64,000 nucleotides of DNA from Ursus arctos (Eukaryota; Chordata; Mammalia; Carnivora; Ursidae), in assembly GCF_023065955.2 (NCBI RefSeq), contig NW_026622985.1, positions 76,621,931-76,685,930 on the forward strand. The letters run 5' to 3'. The translations under genes and the position numbers were made by a program. Every line of letters starts with the position of its first letter. Within the stretch, counting starts at the first letter, position 1. The notes under the pieces are model-generated. The model did not search any database and had not been told where the DNA came from. It worked only from the letters and a program-made list of their open reading frames with translations. Positions 58,296 through 64,000 of this stretch are shown here, piece after piece.

Positions 58296-58769
58296 TTATC
58301 ACAGAACAAAGACCTTTTTGGCAAAGTTAGCCAACAAAATGTACTCATTTAGAGTATTGACTACAACCCATACTTACCTGCTTTTATTTTGTATTCTACA
58401 AAAGCCAAGACAAATTAGGTGGCAAGGGCAACATGGTTATCTAAAACCTACTAATAGTCGAGTTTTTTTTTTAAGAAAAAAATTAATTATTAACTGCATC
58501 AGGGAACTAAGATGGTCATTGTTGTAGCAAAGATATTCACAACATTATAATAGATGATCCTTGATCTTTGCAAATTTAGAGAACAAGGGGATTAGACATC
58601 ATCTTTTTATAGGAATATGTGAGGTACGACTGACATTGCAAAATATAATATTATGGAATAATTTGTTATTACACTTATTGAGAATATAAACTTATGTACA
58701 GTTATGGATTTTAAATAATTTAAATTATTTTAGAGATAGGCAAAAATGGAAGTGATAACTCCAATGTCT
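58295..58769. other. Unannotated AT-rich stretch
   Basis: Nothing named. A 69-codon frame at 58318-58527 shows no domain. Confidence 0.4.
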
Positions 58770-58830
58770 AGAAAAGTGTCAATTACACAGTGATCAATAT
58801 ATATTTGTTGAATGAGTAAATTTATAATAG
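58770..58830 (+). mobile_element. Possible L2 3' end, sense
   Basis: 'aaaagtgtcaattacacagt' and 'atatatttgttgaatgagta' resemble the last 60 bp of L2. The match is short. Confidence 0.4.
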
Positions 58831-59640
58831 AGTATTTTTGACAGGTTATAAACACTGTAGACAGATATAATGGGCCTTGAAAACGCAACATTCTTTATAC
58901 TTCATATGTTGTAGCCTGTACAAACCTTTTTATTTTTTAACACTTTACTTTTTTTGTATAAATATTAATGAAAAATGAAATTGAGACATAAGAAATTTGA
59001 TATTTCTACAGTAATTTCAGTGCTAATATTTTGATATGAGGCAATTTTGGAGCCAATATTCTTTTTCCTCTAGGGAAGTTGTGTCGGTTCTGATGGTGAT
59101 TAGTTTAGAAGGTTTCTTCAATTACAGATGAAATGTAGTTGGGGGGGAGGGATAAATGAAAATATTCATTTATGAATCCAGTATTAGCAGGATAGTTTTG
59201 TCTGATCTAGCTTGCTGAGAGGAATTTACCTCACTATTCCAAATTCGTTATTCCCAAAGTATGTATATATATATATATGCACCAAGTTTGAGCATGGCTT
59301 CCCTGAAAATCAAGGATCAAGACTGGTATTTGTGGAAGTTGCAGTCATGCATGATTAGTCATTGATTTTTTTTGGGGGGGGGGAATACCCTTAAATGAAT
59401 GAATGTTTTCAATTAAAGTGGAACAATTGAAAGGTAGAGTATGAGTTAGGTATATATCAGAATGACTCAGCAATTTGAGAATTTTGCAAAAATTCCTGAG
59501 CGATTATGATGAACCTCCCATAGGTGAACCCAACAGGGGAGATTTGCATATGATGATATGTTTTTGCTGTCTTTTTCAAATTACAATGCTCCACTCACAA
59601 CCCATTCTGATCTCAAAGACATTGTTCTGAGGTGAGAGGA
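58831..59640. other. Unannotated AT-rich stretch
   Basis: It contains small simple repeats: a G-run near 59138-59145, (TA)n at 59260-59279 and ttttttttgggggggggg-like text near 59368-59382. No gene. Confidence 0.4.
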
Positions 59641-59869
59641 TTATTTTTTTATTTTATTAAGTTTTTAATTTTAGTTCCAGTATAGTTAACTTACAGGGTT
59701 ACATTAGTTTCAGGTGCACAATATCATGATTCAACAATTCTATACATTGCTCAGTGTTCATCATAAGTGTACTCTTAATACACTTCACCTATTTCACCCA
59801 TCCCCCCACCCACCTCCCCTGTGGTAAACAAGAGTTTGTTCTTTATAGTTAAGAGTCTCTTTCTTGGTT

Positions 59870-59911
<42 letters not shown>

Positions 59912-60674
59912 CTTTTGTTCATTTGTTTTATTTCTTAAATTCCACATGTTAGTGAAATCATATGGTGTTTATCTTTCTCTGTCTGACTTATTTCACTTAG
60001 CATTATACTCTCTAGGTCCAACCATGTTGTGCAAATGGCAAGATTTTATTCTTTTTTATGGCTGAATAATATTCCACTGTGTATATCTACAACATCTATA
60101 CTCATCTGTTCATGGACACTTGGGCTGCTTCTATAATTTGGCTATTGTAAACAATGCTTCAATAAACATGGGGTGCATATATCCTCTCAAATTAGTGTTT
60201 TTGTATCCTTTGGGTAAATACCCAGTAGTGCAATTACTGGATTGTAAGATAGTTCTATTTTTAACTTTTTGAGGAAACTCCATACTATTTTTCACAGTGG
60301 CTATACCAGTTTGCATTCCCATGAAAAATGCATGAGGATTCATTTTTCTCCACATCCTTACCAGCACTTGTTGTTTCTTGTGTTTTTAATTTTAGCCATT
60401 ATGACACATGTGAGGTAATATCTCATTGTGGTTTTGATTTGCATTTCCCTGATGATTAGTAACATTGAGTATCTTTTCATGTATCTATTGGCCACCTGTA
60501 TGTCTTGTTTAGAGAAATGTTTGTTCATGTGTTTGCCCATTTTTAAATTGGATTATTCATTTTTTTTGGTGTTGTGTTGTATGTATTCTTTATATATTTT
60601 GGATACTAACCCTTTATTGGCTATGTCATTTTCAAATATCTCCTCCTGTCCAGTAGGTTTTTAGTTTTGTTGCA
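59641..60674 (-). mobile_element. 5'-truncated carnivore L1, antisense
   Basis: On the minus strand it reads ORF2 end then 3' UTR: 'cattgcttcaataaacatgg', 'cctttgggtaaatacccagt', 'tgaggtaatatctcattgtg' and 'cctttattggctatgtcatt' (plus-strand forms). Two short ORF2 remnants (60131-60367, 60358-60540) are in different frames, so it is dead. A (TC)n tract has expanded in its 3' UTR (59872-59906). It is homologous to the L1 at 1238-2852. Confidence 0.88.
59872..59906. repeat. (TC)n microsatellite in L1 3' UTR
   Basis: About 17 TC units. In the homologous L1 at 1238-2852 the corresponding place has only short interrupted CT text, so the tract expanded after insertion. Confidence 0.95.
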
Positions 60675-61599
60675 GGAGGATGTTTTTTAGAAAAATTCCA
60701 ACTGGTTCAGAAATAGCACTGCTTACTTCCCTCTCCATTTGGGGGATACTGCTTCCATATTTACAAGTCTTCAGGAAGGTGTTCTATGGGTGGTTTTATG
60801 CATAGCACATATTTGCTACGGTAGTGACATTTTTCCGTTATCCAAAGTTAAGAAAGACTCTGGGCCTTAATTAGTGGGTGATTTTCTAGCTCATTTTCAG
60901 ATAAGCAGAAAACTTAAAGCCAAGTTTATGATTCTTAGGAAGGAAATAGAATATGACGAAAAGATTTCATCCTATGTAGTATAAATGTATATAATTTGCA
61001 GAATGAATAGTCTTATTATGATTGGATGTGGTAATAAACACATGAGATAGATTTTATTGTCTGGTTTTTAGAGATTATTTTTTTCTCTTTACTTTAAGGT
61101 GATATCTCTGTAGCTCTCAATATTTATTGGTATTAAATCACTTTTCCCTGTCCTTAACAGTTTTCAGTACACACACAAATCTAAGAAATCATGCCGCTCT
61201 CACTTTACAGATGAGGAAACTGAGGCTCAGAGATCATTCATACCTTAATTCCCATTTCATTGTTGTTTATGCTAGAGTCTGACATTGTCTTGTCATTTTC
61301 ACTTTACATCCTCTAGAACTATGCCTGAGCATGAATAACTTCCTCTGTTAAAAAAAAAATAGAGTGGTTTTACTCCATTTCTCTCCCTTTCCCTCATCTA
61401 TACATTATTGCTTATTATTTATGTCTTTCTGATGCACTATGAGTGTCACTAGGCCACCTCTATATTCATGCTCTCCAAGTATCTAAGAGCAGAAGTTGAA
61501 ATGTTACTATAACATATTAAGTGAAAATGTCTTCTAGGTAACATTTAAAATATAAGTATTCCTCTTATAAACCTAGACAACTATTGATGTTAGGGCCTA
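60675..61599. other. Unannotated stretch
   Basis: No gene. The only named piece is the short MIR at 61190-61250. Confidence 0.4.
61190..61250 (-). repeat. MIR core fragment, antisense
   Basis: 'actttacagatgaggaaact' and 'gaggctcagagatcattcat' preserve the most conserved part of the MIR core almost unchanged. Confidence 0.65.
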
Positions 61600-61675
61600 C
61601 TTTTACCTCTTTAGTATCTCTAGTACCTAACACATCACAGATTTTCATTAGATATTTGCTAAATAAATAAACTGA
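61600..61675 (+). mobile_element. L2 LINE 3' end, sense
   Basis: 'tagtatctctagtacctaac', 'cattagatatttgctaaata' and 'aataaactgatt' match the L2 3' terminus. Confidence 0.55.
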
Positions 61676-63366
61676 TTGTGATCAAATATTTAATGCCAGT
61701 ACTTTCCATCTTATTTAATTCTGTGCTGGATTAAGGTAAGAAAATACCTATTTATGTAGACATTGAAGTGTTTAGAGTTCTAGAGATACTTCTCTATCAT
61801 TGAGGCTATTTTACTATAGACATACTGTTCCAGTTAACAAATATTTCCTAAGTGTCCACTCTTTCCTTAATCCCAGGTTAGGTGTTGCTAGATTAGCAAG
61901 GAGAGCCTGTGAAGCATGTTATTTTTCTTTACCGCTTCCAAGTGAAATCTGTAATAAAACTACAGCCATACTTGAGTTATTTCAGAGAAAAACTATTCAG
62001 AAGGACAGTTCCATATTTTTAGGCAACTTAGGTCAGATGCCTTTGGGTTCTTTGCATGACTGAGTTAAAGAGCTAGCATGTATATAAAAGGTTAGTGAAT
62101 TGTGTTTGCAGTTTCACTGAACAGCCATAGGTAAAACTGGACTTTTGGGGTTTTGAATGTAACCACTGAAGTGGTTGCATGTGATTGAATTGCAGCTCTG
62201 TTGAAAAACATCACTGAAGACACACAAGTTACTGGTATGGCATTTGTGGGTTACAGTCTGATTTTGTTGTTTGTCCATATGAAGACTTTCTCTTCATATA
62301 TATCAACCTCAAACGAAAAATTAAGCTAGGAAATAAGATTGACTTGTTTTGAAGAAGGAAACTAATTGCTAATAAAACAAAACTACCTATGACAAATCCC
62401 AAGCCATTATTTCTGGGTAGAAAATTTTCCTTAAAAATCAAAGCTTTTAAATTTATAATACTGATAAACCAGCTCTGTTAAAATAATCAATAAGAAACTT
62501 TTTATTAACCACTGAAAGTATTTAAGGATGTCAATGGAAGTGAACATTTTTAAGGCATAAATTCACTAATTACTGTTGAAATCCAAATTAACATGAAATT
62601 ATTAAAATCTAAATAGCATTTGCCAATGTATCATCTGGGACACATTTTCTCCTGGCTGTGCTTCTTACCACTGCTGGATGAATAGTCAATAATTATTATT
62701 CGGTATCACACATTTCATAGAAACTGTCAGAACATGCAATTAGTCAGGAATGATAAAATGGCAATAAAAGAGTTAGGAATAATGAATTGGCAATATAAGT
62801 CACCAATGTGTGATACATACATTTCTTAAAATGTTTTATAGCCTACTGGTTATTAAATGTAATCATGACTGGTAAAAACAGATGAAATTTGATTTAGGGA
62901 CTCAAATGTTTAACTCTCACTTCAAAGTGGACCACGTTTGCTTGATTTTCTTGGCCCTCACTATACGGTAAGCCACTGTAGAAGTCTCTGTATGGAAATC
63001 TCCTTGAGATCCAAAGCCATTGTCTGAAGGCATTTATTACAGAAAGTTGTACAAATGCCTCAGCTATAATGTGATTTCACAGCATGAATGCCATGAATAG
63101 TAAGCCTCCAGAGAAACTATAAAATATTTGCAACAGTTGAGCTCTAAGGATAGAGATTAAGACAGAATTGATCACAGAACTTTAGCTTTTGATATAACTT
63201 TTAACTTTTCAGCACTCAACCTAAGTGGTCAAAGAATGCTAAATATAAGCCTTGTTTTTTAGTTTCTGCAAATAAATATGGGTAACAACAAAAAGGTGAC
63301 CTTAAAACATCCCTATTAATACTGGTACCTTTCATATTTTATTTTGTGAAGTCACACATATAGATA
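61676..63366. other. Repeat-poor AT-rich stretch
   Basis: About 1.7 kb with no recognised repeat or gene. The part 62580-62830 is AT-rich with several TAATTA/CAATTAG-like words. The 87-codon plus frame at 61800-62063 shows no domain and no splice context that I can support. Confidence 0.4.
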
Positions 63367-63784
63367 CATAGTAGTCCCCCTAAAATATATCAGGAGATAT
63401 TATTGAACCCTACATACATTATGTTTTTTCCTATTCATACCTACCTATGAAAAAATTTATAAATTAGGTACAGTAAGAGATTAACAATAGCTAATAATAA
63501 AAGAGAACACTTGTAACAGCGTACTGTAATAAAGTTATGTGAATGTGGTCTGCCTCTCTCAAAATACCTGATTGTAGTGTACTCACCTTTCTTTTGATGA
63601 TGTGAGATGATAAAAAGCCTACATGAGGAGATGAAGCAGGGTGAATGATGTAGGCAGTAAGACTTAGCACTAGGCTGCTATTGACCTGCTGATGATATAT
63701 CAGAGAGAGAATCGTCTGCTTCTGGACTGTGGTTGAGCATAAAACCAAGGGAAGTGAAACTGCAATTTTGGGGGTACTACTGCA
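63367..63784. mobile_element. Tigger-like (TcMar) MITE, second copy
   Basis: It shares ordered text with the copy at 7720-8402: 'acattatgttttttcctatt', 'tacagtaagagattaacaat', 'gttatgtgaatgtggtctgc', 'gatgatgtgagatgataaaa' and 'gtactactgca'. It is uninterrupted and in the same orientation. TA-like borders are present, but the left inverted repeat is eroded. The 120-codon minus frame at 63491-63853 mostly covers this element and is not a gene. Confidence 0.75.
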
Positions 63785-64000
63785 TAGCTGTAATTTAGAC
63801 TGTGCTCTTCCTAAAAATAGGCCACGACAATTCTCATTTTGAAAAATGCTCAAGCTTACCAGGCATAACTTAAATCATTAATTAGTAAGAAGTGATGATC
63901 TGTCATGCTCCATTTCACCTTTGATTGTTGAAATCACACCCTAGAGGTAACTACATTATAGTGACGGATGAAGTATTTGGAAAATTTCTGTGATCCAGAG
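63785..64000. other. Unannotated end of window
   Basis: Nothing identified. Confidence 0.4.

Noticed and set aside
63491..63853. 120-codon minus-strand frame
   Set aside because: It lies almost entirely within the second Tigger-like MITE and has no recognisable domain.
1..64000. Bacterial, plasmid or phage origin, operons or a defence system
   Set aside because: Carnivore SINEs, L1, L2, MIR, MLT1 and mammalian DNA transposons throughout, no long frames and no ribosome-binding-site/operon structure; the window is clearly mammalian non-coding DNA.

Overview
This is a 64 kb piece of mammalian nuclear DNA: AT-rich, CpG-poor, with no intact protein-coding gene and densely layered with transposon remnants. 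The lineage can be read from the repeats. Twenty copies of the carnivore tRNA-Lys-derived SINE (Can-SINE) are present, and seven belong to a sharply defined young type whose antisense strand carries 'cagccagcgagag' and 'gggggagtgggagaggaagaagcaggctc'-like blocks. From memory this matches SINEs of bears and giant panda (SINEC_Ame type), so an ursid, or at least an arctoid carnivore, is the best guess. No consensus library was available, so subfamily names are tentative.

Layout. 0-5.5 kb: one Can-SINE, a 5'-truncated carnivore L1 (1238-2852, antisense, with recognisable target-site duplications), then AT-rich DNA. 5.5-12.7 kb: old L1, MIR and L2 fragments, four Can-SINEs, and a Tigger-like DNA transposon split by a SINE. 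12.7-20.5 kb: a possible endogenous-retrovirus remnant, an unnamed LTR-like block, several old L1 pieces and two SINEs. 20.5-28.5 kb: five SINEs (one with an internal 12-bp tandem array, two stacked on each other), a MER5A-like hAT piece, L2 and MIR, and the only gene-derived feature, an antisense processed pseudogene of the GTPase gene DRG1 (about 26.09-27.18 kb). 28.5-40.2 kb: no Can-SINE at all. It contains a nest of an old L1 interrupted by a younger L1 and an MLT1 LTR, plus a Tigger3-like element, another MLT1 LTR, L2 and MIR. 40.2-52.7 kb: a cluster of eight SINEs, six of them of the young type, plus a doubly interrupted DNA transposon and a long antisense old L1. 52.7-64 kb: mostly unique AT-rich DNA with L1/L2/MIR fragments, a SINE with a GATA microsatellite tail, a second antisense carnivore L1 and a second copy of the 7.7 kb Tigger-like element.

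There is no set of genes that work together here. The window looks like a gene desert or the inside of a large intron. I found no evidence of a novel biological system. The most informative content is the relative dating of insertions (SINE in MITE, SINE in tandem duplication, LTR and L1 in L1), the broken DRG1 copy, and a strong strand bias of SINEs between 5.9 and 27.9 kb. All open reading frames of 60-145 codons can be set aside as chance, as transposon-derived, or as part of the DRG1 pseudogene.
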